This document shows, piece by piece, positions 48,557 through 60,100 of a stretch of DNA of 64,000 nucleotides. This DNA is from Zonotrichia leucophrys gambelii. Its lineage: Eukaryota > Chordata > Aves > Passeriformes > Passerellidae. Location: contig NC_088173.1 in NCBI RefSeq assembly GCF_028769735.1, positions 15,440,038-15,504,037 of the forward strand. Reading direction: 5' to 3'. Positions within the stretch are counted from its first letter, which is position 1; every line of letters begins with the position of its first letter. The translations under genes were made by a program, and so were the position numbers. A model generated the notes under the pieces. It saw only the letters and a list, made by a program, of their open reading frames with translations, was not told the DNA's origin and searched no databases.

Positions 48557-49131
48557 TGTGGTGGTTTAACCCCCTGTGGCAACCTGTGCAGCTTGCTCAT
48601 TCCCTGCAACAGGGGAGAGAACTGAAAGGGTAAAAGTGAGAATGCCTGTGAGTTGAGATAAAGGCAGTTTAATAGGGAAAGCAAAAGCCACACACAAGTA
48701 AGGCAGAAAAAGGAATTAATTCACCACTTCCTATGGGCAGGCAGATGTTCAGGCATCTCCAAGAAAGCTGGGCTCCATCACATTTAACAGTCCCTTGAGA
48801 AGACAAATGCCATCCCTCTAAACAGTTCTCTCTTGTCTTTCTCCTTCTTCTCAGAGCTTTATATACCACGCATGACACCTCATGGTATGGTATATTCCTG
48901 GGTCAGTTGTCCTGGCTGTGTCTCCTCCCAAGTCCTTGGGAACTTCCAGCCTCCTCACTCTGGGGTGAGGTGAGAAGCAGAAAAGGCCTTGATACTGAAC
49001 AAGTGTTGCTCAGCAATAACAAACATTTCTGTAATATTAACAATGTTTTCAGCACAAATCCATAACACAGCCCCATACTAGCCACTGTGAAGAAAATTAA
49101 CTCTACCCCAGCCAAAAAGCAGCAAATTTTA
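48557..49131 (-). mobile_element. ERVL-type LTR of a different subfamily, minus strand
   Basis: Read on the minus strand from 49126 it begins with a mutated TGTGCTG-type end and ttggctggggtag. It continues with GCTAGTATGGGGCTGTG, GATTTGTGCTGAAAAC, TGTTGCTCAGCA and AAGGCCTTTTCTGCTTCTCACC. Then come a TATA box (plus-strand 48858-48865), a poly(A) signal (plus-strand tttaat, 48668-48673), TATCTCAACTCACAGG and a ggggttaaaccaccaca end at 48557. It shares ends and layout with the 47948 copy but differs through the middle, so it is a sister subfamily. tttta at 49127-49131 directly follows it. Several open frames here (for example 48412-48693) are LTR artefacts. Confidence 0.88.
48858..48865 (-). promoter_or_regulatory. 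TATA box of the minus-strand ERVL-type LTR
   Basis: TATATAAA on the minus strand (plus-strand tttatata), about 185 bases before the ATTAAA signal at plus-strand 48668-48673. It mirrors the arrangement in the other LTR, so the two promoters point towards each other. Confidence 0.6.
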
Positions 49132-49959
49132 CAAGTGTGTTATCTTGACAACAGACTGTATTTCTTGTGAGGAAAAATGGTGCCCTGAGGAATTTCTACC
49201 CCTGTATTCTAATAAAATATTTTCTGTAATCAATCAAATGCTATGCTATGGAATCAGTGGAGATTAATGAATCTTCTGTGACAGTTATTATCTGCTTTTC
49301 TTCCTTGAAGGGAAAGAAAGTATTTTTGAATTTGCATAAATGTAACAACTTAAAATGTAGTAAAATTCCTATAATTCCCAGATTACATATGACTGATATT
49401 AATAGTGAAGGTAGCAAAGGGATGCAACCCCCAAAAACTCTTCAATTTGGTACACAAATAATTCAATAGGTACCATGCTTACAAAACACAATCAAAATTA
49501 GTTAATCTTGGATCTTTATACGCCCCTGTGCAATGTTCAGTAAAGATATGAATGAAAAAATTAACATCTTGTTTTTCTGCTTCTGTTGTTTCCTCACAAA
49601 GTGACAGAATTAGCTCTGGACAGAGAAAGCCTCTATAATCCTCTCACATGTTGGAAATTATGATTCATCAAAACAAAAAAATTCATGCTGTAGTTCATCC
49701 ATGTTTCTGGACTTTCACACAGAACAGATTTTTTAATGGTTTTGCTCAGATAAAACAGAAAATCCAACACTTGCCAAGGCTCTTCAACCTTATAATGTGA
49801 TCATAACAAACACAGTTCTAATAGAACAATTTTGAGGCTTGCATAAAAATATAAGTGCATTTCAAGAAAGATTTTTTTCAGAAAAGTTTTAAGGAAGTTC
49901 AGTGATTTATCTCAAGGAATAAACTGTAAACTTAAAGGAATTCAATGTCATTTTTTCAC

Positions 49960-49993
49960 TTGCTTAGGAGAAGTAATTGCTTCTCCTAAGCAA
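49960..49993. repeat. Perfect 14-bp inverted repeat (hairpin, 6-base loop)
   Basis: ttgcttaggagaag at 49960-49973 pairs perfectly with cttctcctaagcaa at 49980-49993 across the loop taattg. The stem is mixed-composition, so it is less likely than AT-only palindromes to be chance. It is too short for a canonical microRNA precursor. Confidence 0.9.
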
Positions 49994-50109
49994 TAAATGA
50001 AGCTACCCTAATTGAAAAAGAATACAATGAAGCTAATTCTAAAAGCTCAAATTTAAAGCAACATAGTGGGTTTGAACAATGAGAGTGGATAAGAATTGAA
50101 CTATGCAGC

Positions 50110-50125
50110 AAAAAAAAAAAAAAAA
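50110..50125. repeat. poly(A) run, 16 bases
   Basis: An uninterrupted homopolymer with no recognised retroposed body. Confidence 0.9.
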
Positions 50126-52553
50126 GTACTGGACTTAAAATCCTGTGACTATCAATCTATGAAGTTAAAAGCTGCATAATGTCTTCCATTTCATTAAACA
50201 GTAAAAGCCACTAACAATTTTTTAAATTATAACTTTATAGGTACCTAGTTCTGGTGTTTTAAAGTTTTTCTAAACAGGCACAGTATTGGTTATGTCATCA
50301 TGATATTGGTTTTGTCATCTGCTCCAAGAGTTAGGATAACGCTAATTGCCATAGGGGTCTGATTTACATTCACCTAATCAGATAATAATGACGGTGGCAT
50401 TTTACTTGGTAATAATAGATCTGTAAATCTCTAAAAAACAAACAGAAATCAGATAAATCAAGAATACAAATGAGAAATACTAGAAAATAATCCAGGCAGG
50501 CAAACATTTACTCCATTCACACTGAATATTCTAACGAATATCAATTTAGCATTCCGACTGTGTGATTTCCTAAATGTTAAGCAAATAGCATGATAGCACA
50601 TTTGAAATTCTTGCTCCATTTCTCATTAACTTGACAGGGGACCTTTGGTCAAGTGAGGTCAACTTACTTTGAAACTAAACTTAGAATTTTTATATTTTCA
50701 AGTATCCATTCTGATCAATTTTTCCCCAAGTTTTTATCATTGTGTCAACAGAGTCAAACTGTGTGGGATAGAATACTCATTTTAAAATACAGAACAACTT
50801 TCAACTTCTGTAATGCAAAATAAATTGCACACAGCTCAGTTATTCCTGTGAGGTGTAAGTTATTCAACCTGCTTCCCAATACAAAAATTCAAGAATACTG
50901 CTGGCCTATTCAATTCAATATTTTTGAGTAATAGCTAAAAAAAATCACAACACAAGTATAACATCCTTTATGACACGTAAATCTTACACTTTGACAAACT
51001 ATATAAGCAAAAAAAAAAAATTAGAAATGCTTTTATTGCCTAACAAATCTGTAAATGCCTAGTGAATTACTACTACAAGGTCTTGCATCTGTTCATGAAA
51101 GCACCCAGGCAAATCCAGTTATTCACTGAGATTCTCATTTCCAAAGAATCCTTTTGTTTTTTCCTACCAGATGTGGTATTTATAGGTTTACATCCTCACT
51201 GGAGCAGCAAGAAAAGGGGAAAGGGGAGGCACAAATTTATATATTAATATTACGGATTCCATAATCCAATATTGGCAATTTCCAAGGTATACTGGGAATG
51301 AAAATATTTCAAAAATGGGACATTCCTAAGAAAATTAATGCAAAAGAAAGAAAAATCATATGAAAAGTAACAAAAAACAGTTTTTAAGAGGAAGAGCAGC
51401 TTCAATAATAAGGTAAAAATTCAAATTCTATTCAGTACTGTCTACATTTTTTATAGTGGCTGCAGATAAACAAAGCAATAGCAATTTTTATAAACATACA
51501 GCAATGAAATTGTGCATGAATTTTTTACATAAAAAGCATCTTTTTTCCCCAAAAACTTTTTTTTAAATGTCTAATATGTTTTTTTTTTTTGTTGGTTTTT
51601 TTTTAGTTATGCCAAATTTTCCTAAAATATATTCTACAGAGTAGAAAATGGTTGGTTTCTAAGCCACAGAACATACTATCTAAGGAGAGAGACCATCAGC
51701 ACAGAAGTTCCTCCACCAGGAAAAACGACAACAGTTTTGATAGAAGTCTGGTGGAATAATCACATTCATTGTAAAGGAATAATTATAATAAAATGCTTTA
51801 TCAGAGTTGAAATCAAAAATTCTGTGTTTTTAACAAGATAATCACAACTTTCTTAATTATGACAAGAGACAAAATTGTCACTGACAGTACTTGGGGTAGG
51901 TATCACTACATAGACCCTAAGGAGAATAAAAACGCAGAGCAATAAACTCGATTGCCTGATGTAAATTTTCTTCTCTTAAATTTGTGTAGCTAATTGGCCA
52001 AAACCATTGCTGCTATTAAGCTAAGAAGGAAATTGACTCTGAAGCATTTCTTGACTGCTGGAGAGCATCTGGAGTTAGGAAACTGAGGTCAGTTGCCTGG
52101 CTACAGCTAATAGTCTCTTTTGTCTACCATAAAATACCTAATTTTCTGTTTCAAGTAATTTATCCATGATCTGCCAGAACTGACAAACTGCTCTTTGATA
52201 ACTAATAATAATAAAAACTAACAATAAAGAACTAGTAAGTAACTAAGGAATTTATTGATATATCAAAATTATTATAGAAATTATTGTTATCTTAGACCTT
52301 TCCAGGGCAAAATTTGTTACTCTATATGGAAAAAAACCATGAAATCAAGACTGCCAAGTTTAACTTCTGGTGCACATCTTTGGTCACCATGATTCCAAAC
52401 TCTGGTTTTGAAGGAATAGTATATTAAAAAAGAAAACTAAAGGCTCAAAATTCCCTTAAAACGCTTAAAATCAAGGTGGAATTCTATAGCTTTATGATGA
52501 AAATTAATAGAATTAGTCACATGTTTTTCTTAGCAACCTGACAGAGAGAAGAG

Positions 52554-52728
52554 CCACAGAATCAGATTCATGGAGTGCTTTGGGTTGGAAGGAATCGTTC
52601 AAGATCATTATGTCCAATCCCCCTGCCATAGGCAGGGACATCTCTCTCTAGATCAGGATGCTCAAAGCTCCATCCAACCTGAGCAGTTTCAGGGACAGGG
52701 CATCCACAACCTCTCTCAGCAACCCTAA
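52554..52728 (-). mobile_element. CR1 LINE 3' end, about 175 bp
   Basis: The plus strand reads cacagaatcagattcatgga, then tgggttggaagga, aagatcattatgtccaatcc, ccctgccataggcagggaca, GCTCCATCCAACCTGAGCAG, and ggcatccacaacctctctc. All are reversed CR1 3' UTR landmarks. It is a 5'-truncated copy on the minus strand, moderately diverged. Confidence 0.93.
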
Positions 52729-53887
52729 GAATTTGTGTCTGAAGAGAAACAACAAAGTTTCCTAGAAATTACAGAAGTAATTAATCTTTCTCCAGCTGGT
52801 GACATCCTCTCAAAAATGGTGAAAATGGACACTGAGAAAATTACTTGGACTCTGATGTTACTTTTAAGAGGCAAAAGATATGAAAATAAAAAAAAGACAG
52901 GGACATACCTTGATGTGTTCCAAGTGGATACGACAGACACCTAGAACAATCTGATATTGAAAGTTCAGCTACCTTGAGCCACAAAACCACTGGAATTTTG
53001 AGGACAAGTCTGTAATTCACAGAAGCCCAGAAGCTCTTAGAAAAATTGCTGAGGCATTTGTTAAATATGTAACAACTTTAACTGAATCTCTAGAAAGCAT
53101 CACATAAAATTAATGCTAACTGACACATCAAGGTTATTTTTTTGATTCTGTTTTGATAAATAAAGTAAGAGAAAAATAGCATGATGATGGCAACTGATAA
53201 CTGGACAGGCTTGTATAGCAGGTGAAAAAAAACCCTAAAACCAATGTTTTAATACTTCTACTTGAAGCTAACAAGTAAAATATTTAATTGCTGAACGTTG
53301 CATTGATCAAATATTTAAGTCACTAAGGAACTGGAAAAAGCAATGAGAATGAGCAAAGAATAGATTTCAGGTGAAACAAGAAAAGATTAAATATAATATT
53401 TATGAAGACACACTACAAGGCTTCTAAGATAAAGGGAGAAACCTTAACAGTTTCTTTCAGACTATAAGTCTGAAATTATATTTTATATAATTGACTATAA
53501 ATAGTCAAATTATAAAATATGGAGATGCTTGGAGACTAGAGGGGTGGAGGAAATAAAGACAATTGTTAGGAAAATAAATGTTGTAATAATACATTTTCTC
53601 TAATTAAATTATTTTCACGATACTTCCAAGAATTAGAATTTTATTCTTGGAATGTTTCTTTCGCTGACTAGTTTCATAAAATGAGTTTTATCACAGCTTT
53701 CCTATCTTATATTGCTATAAAGTATATTGGAAGTACTGAGAAGATTTTTCTTAAGGAGTTCTCTGAAGAAAGAGTTTGTTTTTACAACTCCTATTAATGT
53801 CTTCATTGTAGTCAGGATTCCCTACATGTCAAATTATGGAGGATTAAGCTAATTCGTGCATTCAAGTTACAACATTCAAGCCTAGAT
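52729..53887. other. AT-rich noncoding stretch, no gene seen
   Basis: Overlapping 69- and 71-codon frames on opposite strands at 52725-52944 have no recognisable domain. Nothing else stands out. Confidence 0.6.
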
Positions 53888-54135
53888 GTGTGGGCAGCCA
53901 AGTGGTGACAAGGCTGGCTGGACACTCAGGCTCAAAGGGTGGCTCGGGAGGGCAGCCCTGCTCAGAAGCCAGTAACGAGGGGCCTCCTATCGCAGGACCT
54001 GCTCTGCTTCCCTCCTTCCCAATCGGAGGGGCCAACGGAGGAGCTGTGCAAAAAGCTTGCAGGAACACCAAACTAGCGGGGAGATCACTATTCTTGCAGG
54101 AAAAGACCACCCAGAGGGTTCTAACCAGGTTGGAA
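53888..54135 (+). mobile_element. CR1 LINE ORF2 fragment (reverse transcriptase), CpG-retaining
   Basis: The order of short matches follows CR1 reverse transcriptase on the plus strand. It begins with agccaagtggtgacaa and acactcaggctcaaagggtgg, then gaagccagtaacgaggggcc (the segment before the GVPQGS box). A GPALLPSF-I segment follows where CR1 has its GPVLFN-FI block. Next is K-A-NTKLAG where CR1 has the catalytic FADDTKLGG block, with the aspartates lost, and then Q-R-L-RLE. The body is disrupted and cannot be active. It is about 60 percent GC with at least six CpGs, against AT-rich flanks. There is no 3' UTR, so it is an internal fragment. Frames open on both strands across this patch are not host genes. 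Confidence 0.68.
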
Positions 54136-57100
54136 GGAAGGGTCTACTATGCCACATGATGGGATCGTCAAGGATCCTGTGAAGATTTGTGAGCCAATGA
54201 TTTTTTTCTCCATATTCTGGCTTCATATGCCTCTCTCCATCTCTTATGTATAAATGGGCCCAGTTAACTTTTAAAAATGTGTTTTATTTCACCTGAGAGT
54301 CTCTCTCCATATACTCGCATTAATGTTCAAACCACAAGGAAAATCAACTCTATCATTTTATTTCCCTGGGAGCAAGAACTCCTATTCCTCCCTCGTGTCC
54401 TTGCTTTCAACACTTAATAATGAAGACACCAAAGGCGCATAGTTTGCTGTACTATGTGAGCGAAATCCCTCAAGATGCATCAATAATTTGGAACTATTTA
54501 AAACATACAAATAGTTAAATAGAACTTGCTATTAAAAAAAAAAAATATATATATATGCACTACATAATACAATGTATCAAAGTAATGTGGAAATAAAGGC
54601 AAAAAAGTATAAAATTACATACAGAGGCGGAGCAGTAAACACATAATGATACAGATGTACTTGCATAGAACTATTTCACACACCTGATCAATCTGGCTGC
54701 CCCCCTCTGGCATGTTTTGTACCTTTGATTGCTCCCAATGACCTTTGCCAGTTTTGAGTCACCCAAGTTGCAAACATACTGGAACAAATTTGTTTTCCTC
54801 ATGTTTCTGAAGCTACTATGCTAATATGCTAAATACAAATAAAATGCTTGACCCATAAAGGAATCGGCAGGAATCCTGAAATGAAGGCATTAGCCAGCAT
54901 TTCATGCTCCTTAGTGATGCCATTTTAAATATTTTAGACAGCCTATAAATAATTAAAACCTCACCACAGCAAATTATGTCCTATTATGCAAATAAATAGC
55001 CTCCTCCCTGCTTTCATTAAAGATTCTAAAAGAGAAGCTGAGCAGTTTAAACACAGCAAAATACTGCAAGTCAGGCGAGAAATCTTCCAATATTTTTTTA
55101 ATTGTTAGTGCCAAGTTTCATGTGGATTTTTACTCTAAAACTTTAATTTGCATGAGCAAATAAACCTTTAATGAACCTTTTGTAAGTGGTGAAAATGCAT
55201 CATTTAATTATATTTGATTTGTTGTGAAACTATTGTGCCTCATGAATATTTAAGTTAAACAAACTCTATAGCAGAAAATGTAAAATTCTATTTTTTATTA
55301 GAAAGTTCTATTTACATACTATTGTTTCTTTTAAATCTTTATTTATTTCACATACACTATATATATTGACAATGTCAAGTTTTTATGCAAAAAATTGTTA
55401 AACATCTCACTTTGGTTTCCCAGTAGAATTCAGATTTTATTTCAACAGAAACATAATTCAGCTACATTCCTAGATGCCTAGAGCAAGGAGACTTACAACA
55501 TTTAAAATACTTTGATATGAGATGATATTTTTTGCAGCAGTATTTTTCCAGAAATCTTCATTTTTCAAATCTAGTAAGTTTATCAAGACCTATGACATCA
55601 TATATTTTTGCATACAGAAACATGTACTGACTGAAGGATAACATTATTTAATGAACTAAATAAAAGAAACTAATCAAAATCTAGGATCAAAAGGAATAAA
55701 AGATTATTCCCTTTCATGTTTTTATCTCCAAATTTGAGATTCCAATCTCATTATACCCTTAAAATATTGTAGAAATTATAAACTGCACACATAACAAAAT
55801 ATACATGGTATTTCAAAATTAAAATGAAAAATCTTCTACATTTTATCAGCTCAAAACCTTTTAAAATTCTTTATCAATAGTTTAAGTAAGTAGATATTAT
55901 CAAAAAACTGAAACATTAATGCGTGGATATTTATTAAACTTTAAGGCAGACCAACTGCAATTTTAATGCCAGTCAGCAAGTCCAGTGCAAAAAAAAGTTT
56001 CAGAATTCTTTTTCAGTGTAACCCTAAAATTCATTGAATTCAGTTTTGCTCTGAGTAAAACACACATATCTGTACCTCCAGTTCTTCAAGTAATCTTAAA
56101 AATATTCATTAGCATATTTTTTATCATTAAATAAGCCTACGTTCAACTATTTCTGTAGTGGTGCTTATTTACTTGCACAATAAAAAACATTTCTAAAAGT
56201 TCTCAAAAGAGCAGGTTTTGAATAACACCAAAATGACCACAAATCAAGAAGTTATGGTTGGAAAATATTAATTGCATTCATGGACTCTTGTAAAATGTAA
56301 GAATTTATTTACTTCTGTCGTATTTCTGCCTCGTCTCTGCTACAATCCTGCCTCTGACTCCCTCCCTTATTAACACCCTTACAAATTACAGAGCTGTTTT
56401 TTATTGTTCTTCAATGCTTTGCAAGGGCTCTCATTCTATCTTACACATCAACTTCATGCTGGAATGCCATTTTTTGTTACCACCTTCTAAGGACATCAGT
56501 TGCTCAAAGGAAAAAATACTTTGTCTGCCCTCTTCTACAAAAACATTCTTTACAGTCACAGTTATTCTGTTACTTGTGCTCATTGTCAGACTTTATATTA
56601 CACTAAAAGGTGCAACTAGATAACTTGTTCTGTGTCTTTCCAGCAGAGATACTGGGTGCATTACAAGAACATAAATCTCTTTGTTGCTTTCTCAGTGTAT
56701 ATTCAGGCATGTGTACTGAGCCAAACTGCTCAGAATCAAGTGCATTTCAGGGGTTTGAATACCTAAACCTGTTTAACTGCATGTGTTTTCATGGATGCCT
56801 GTTCCCACGAACAACTGAAATCAATTCCAAAGTACTGTCAAGGAAAATAAATTAACTATGCAGTGTTTGGGCAAAGAATACAAGAAGTACAATGCCAATA
56901 GAATCAGTCATGAAAAGAGCAGCAAATTAGATTAAGCTGAATTATGTACATAATCTTCAGCTTGGAATCAAGCTTGCTTTTCTGAAGAATATTAGCAACA
57001 AGCTTGTTGGAAAAGAAAAAATCTGACATCAAAAATAGGAGAAGTTGTCTGCTTGCAGTTTGGGCTTTGGGTTTTTTTTTCTGATTGTTGTTTTTTGTTG

Positions 57101-60100
57101 TTTTTTTTTTTCCCAGAGACAAAACTTCCTTGTATAATTCTGCTACACAAAGCAGATGTAATACTGAAAATTAATATTAGTTGAAGTATGGAAAATATCT
57201 GTATGGCATTCAGTAAAGAAAACACTTCATGCAATTACATTATACAGGTAAACATTAAATCATGTAACTTCTGGTGAATTTAAATCTGCAATTGGACATG
57301 ATCTCCAAGGAGAAAAATTTAGACAAGCAGTATTTTGACTGCAATATAGAATACCATCTACTGTATTTGCACCAAAAAATTAGGATGAGGACATCCGTTC
57401 AATGAAGAGAAGAAATTAAGCATTGAATGTTAAAAGTTAATATTTCTACTTTTAAATAATTTTCATCATAAAGCTATGAAAGCTATCAATACCATGATGA
57501 AGTAATAGGTATTTAAATACAGCAAACATTTGAAATATGAAAATAATCCTTTCTACATGGAAGCAATATAAATATGTAATTTTAAAAGTTTCCTCTACCT
57601 AAATGCTTAAAAGTCCAGTTCTTCTTGTAAATAAAAAATTCAAGTTGAAATTCAAAATGCAAACGTATGAGGATTTTTGCACAGAAACTATCAGTTATAG
57701 TACAGTACTTGTTGCTTTTAGTTATTCCATTTACCCATCATTCACTGTCTAATCTCCTTTAAGCCCATGTTTCTCCATTCCATATACAATAGAAGGATTA
57801 CTTACATTTTACCTCTTAACTTTCTCCAGAGGATAACAGATTTAATTACTCTTCTTCCTTCCATGCCAGCTTTCAAGTCAGCAAATTTTGTACAGCTCTG
57901 TAGCATAATCTTTAATACAGAAGTCTTATGTGCCTGCATTTGGGTGATAGAAGCAAAGCACATGTTCTGTCTGCAGTGTTGAATATAAATCTATTTGCTA
58001 CTTTTACTTCTCAAAAATTAAATTTTAAAAATGCATGGAACCTAACAGTTTTAAAATTCTGCTTTCTGTATTGATTCTGGTTAACTTTTAAAAATAAAAG
58101 AAAATGTAATGCGAGTCTGTTTTTAAGGTGTTCCATAGTAATAATAAGATATAGGAATAAAAGCATAATGTAGTGCATGTACTGAGCAGTTGTCCCAAAA
58201 GCATACTTTTCCTATGGACATCCCATGCTTTGGAACATGAAAATCCTCTGTACTATGAGATCTACTCCAGGAAAAGTTGTTGCACGAAATCAATTTGTTT
58301 CTCCAACACAAAAACAGCACTAGTTCTGCTGTTCATGACAAGCTGCTTAGCCACAAAGCCACAAAGGCAGAGGAGCATTTTCCTCTTTAGTGTAGATTCG
58401 CTTGACCTATAGATATATATGAAACCAGCTTCAACTGCAGCTTAGAGAAAAAAATTCTCTTTTATTTTACCTTTTTTTTTAAATTTGTTTTGCCTGAAAT
58501 GCTTTTAGTGTAAGAAAATACTTCAAATGAGTCTCAAGAAATATACACTATAAAAGTTTAATGTAATTTCAGCTTTACCACAAATATTTGAAAATTACAA
58601 GACCAAGATAACACACAAACATCATAAGACAAGGTGAACAGCAAAAAAAGAAGGTGCATTTCAAATTCCTTTAGATAATGAGATTTTGTTAAAAAATACT
58701 CCAGTATAAGAAATCAAACCCAAAGTTAAGTTTTCATTCATAACCTGAGGAACTGTGAGCAACAACTAAGAAATCAGAGGCATAGCAATACACAGAAGCT
58801 GCAATTCACTGCTGATTGTAGAAGATTCTAAGATTTTAGAATGAAATAAGAATGAAATAAGACATTAGCAGTAAAAAGCCAATTATGAAAAACCACAGCA
58901 TTCTTCAGGTTCTACTAGTTTTCTCCCTAAAATTCAGAAGTCATCAATATGGGTAAAAGAAAACAGAGAACAAACAAAATGAAAAAGAACTAATGGGAAA
59001 CCATGTAAACAAAGAGCATGTAATTTAGTAGATTTGTGGCTTCCTAAAATCTGAACACAGATAGAGGAAGCAAATTTAGTTTTCAAGGCTGTGGACTCAT
59101 ACATCCATGCTCCAACAGTCATATGAGATTTCACACATCCTTTGCATTTACATAAGGTGAACTATTCTATTGCATTCCATGTCCTTTGAAAGCGACATAA
59201 AGCACTATCATACACTGTAACTACTTAGGAAAAAAACAGGAATCAGCACTGCACACTGGTCAGCTTCTAGCAGAGATCACAGTACAAGGCTAAATTGCTT
59301 ATCATCTAGAACTCAATACATACTGTGCGGGTTTTCCCCCAGGAGAAATAAAAACACAATTCTGTAGAACAGATTTGTAGTTAAATCATCAGATATGCTT
59401 AGCAGCCTAAAGTCCAATATTCCTGTAATTTTGAGCAGTGTTTTAATACCACATAATAATAGCAGAAGTTACTTTATCAGAAAAAAATAGCTAATTATAT
59501 ATTCAACTATGCCCATGAGAAAAATAGTTCTAAAGCTAAGTGAATACAAGCTTTCAGACACAAGATACATTTCTAGGAAAATTACAGAAGGAAATCACTG
59601 AAACAGCATTTGGAATGAAAATTAAATGCATAAAGTAGAGGGAGAACCCTGAAGATCTAGAGCTGGACAGGTCAGTCTGGAGCTTTCATTTTGGTTGATG
59701 CAAAAAATGTATATACAAAAAATGTGTATGGTAAAAAGACCTGCATGATGTCCTCTGTAGCTTAAATTTAAAAGATACAAGCACATTTTTAATTAAAGAA
59801 AGCATATTAGGGATATTAAATTAACAGTACTTTTAAAATGCCTTTTAAGTTCAACAGCAGAGAGTGTGCTAACTAAATAAAAACTCTGTGGATAAATATT
59901 TTTCCTTAAACTTACAAAAGGAAGCAAAAAAATACATACACTTTAATTGTATATCTTCAACTTGCTATCTATTTTGTATTTGCAGATAATGTGGATTTTG
60001 CTTTTACTACTATAACTACAGGAAAATCTGCAGTAAAATCACAGCTAATATCTGATTTTTTATATCATAGCACATCTATTAAAATGTGAAATTTTGTCCC

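Larger units (their letters stand above)
49132..52553. other. AT-rich noncoding stretch, no gene seen
   Basis: It contains a strong 14-bp hairpin (49960-49993), an A16 run (50110-50125), a 17-bp imperfect tandem repeat (50284-50320) and T-rich tracts near 51541-51604. I see no coding or RNA gene. Confidence 0.6.

Noticed and set aside
48412..48878. Minus-strand frames of 69-93 codons
   Set aside because: They lie within the two inverted ERVL-type LTRs.
53862..54226. Overlapping 79-89-codon frames with Pro/Gly-rich composition, considered as an exon or CpG island
   Set aside because: Ordered similarity to CR1 reverse transcriptase explains the GC-richness better. The patch is too short for a CpG island.
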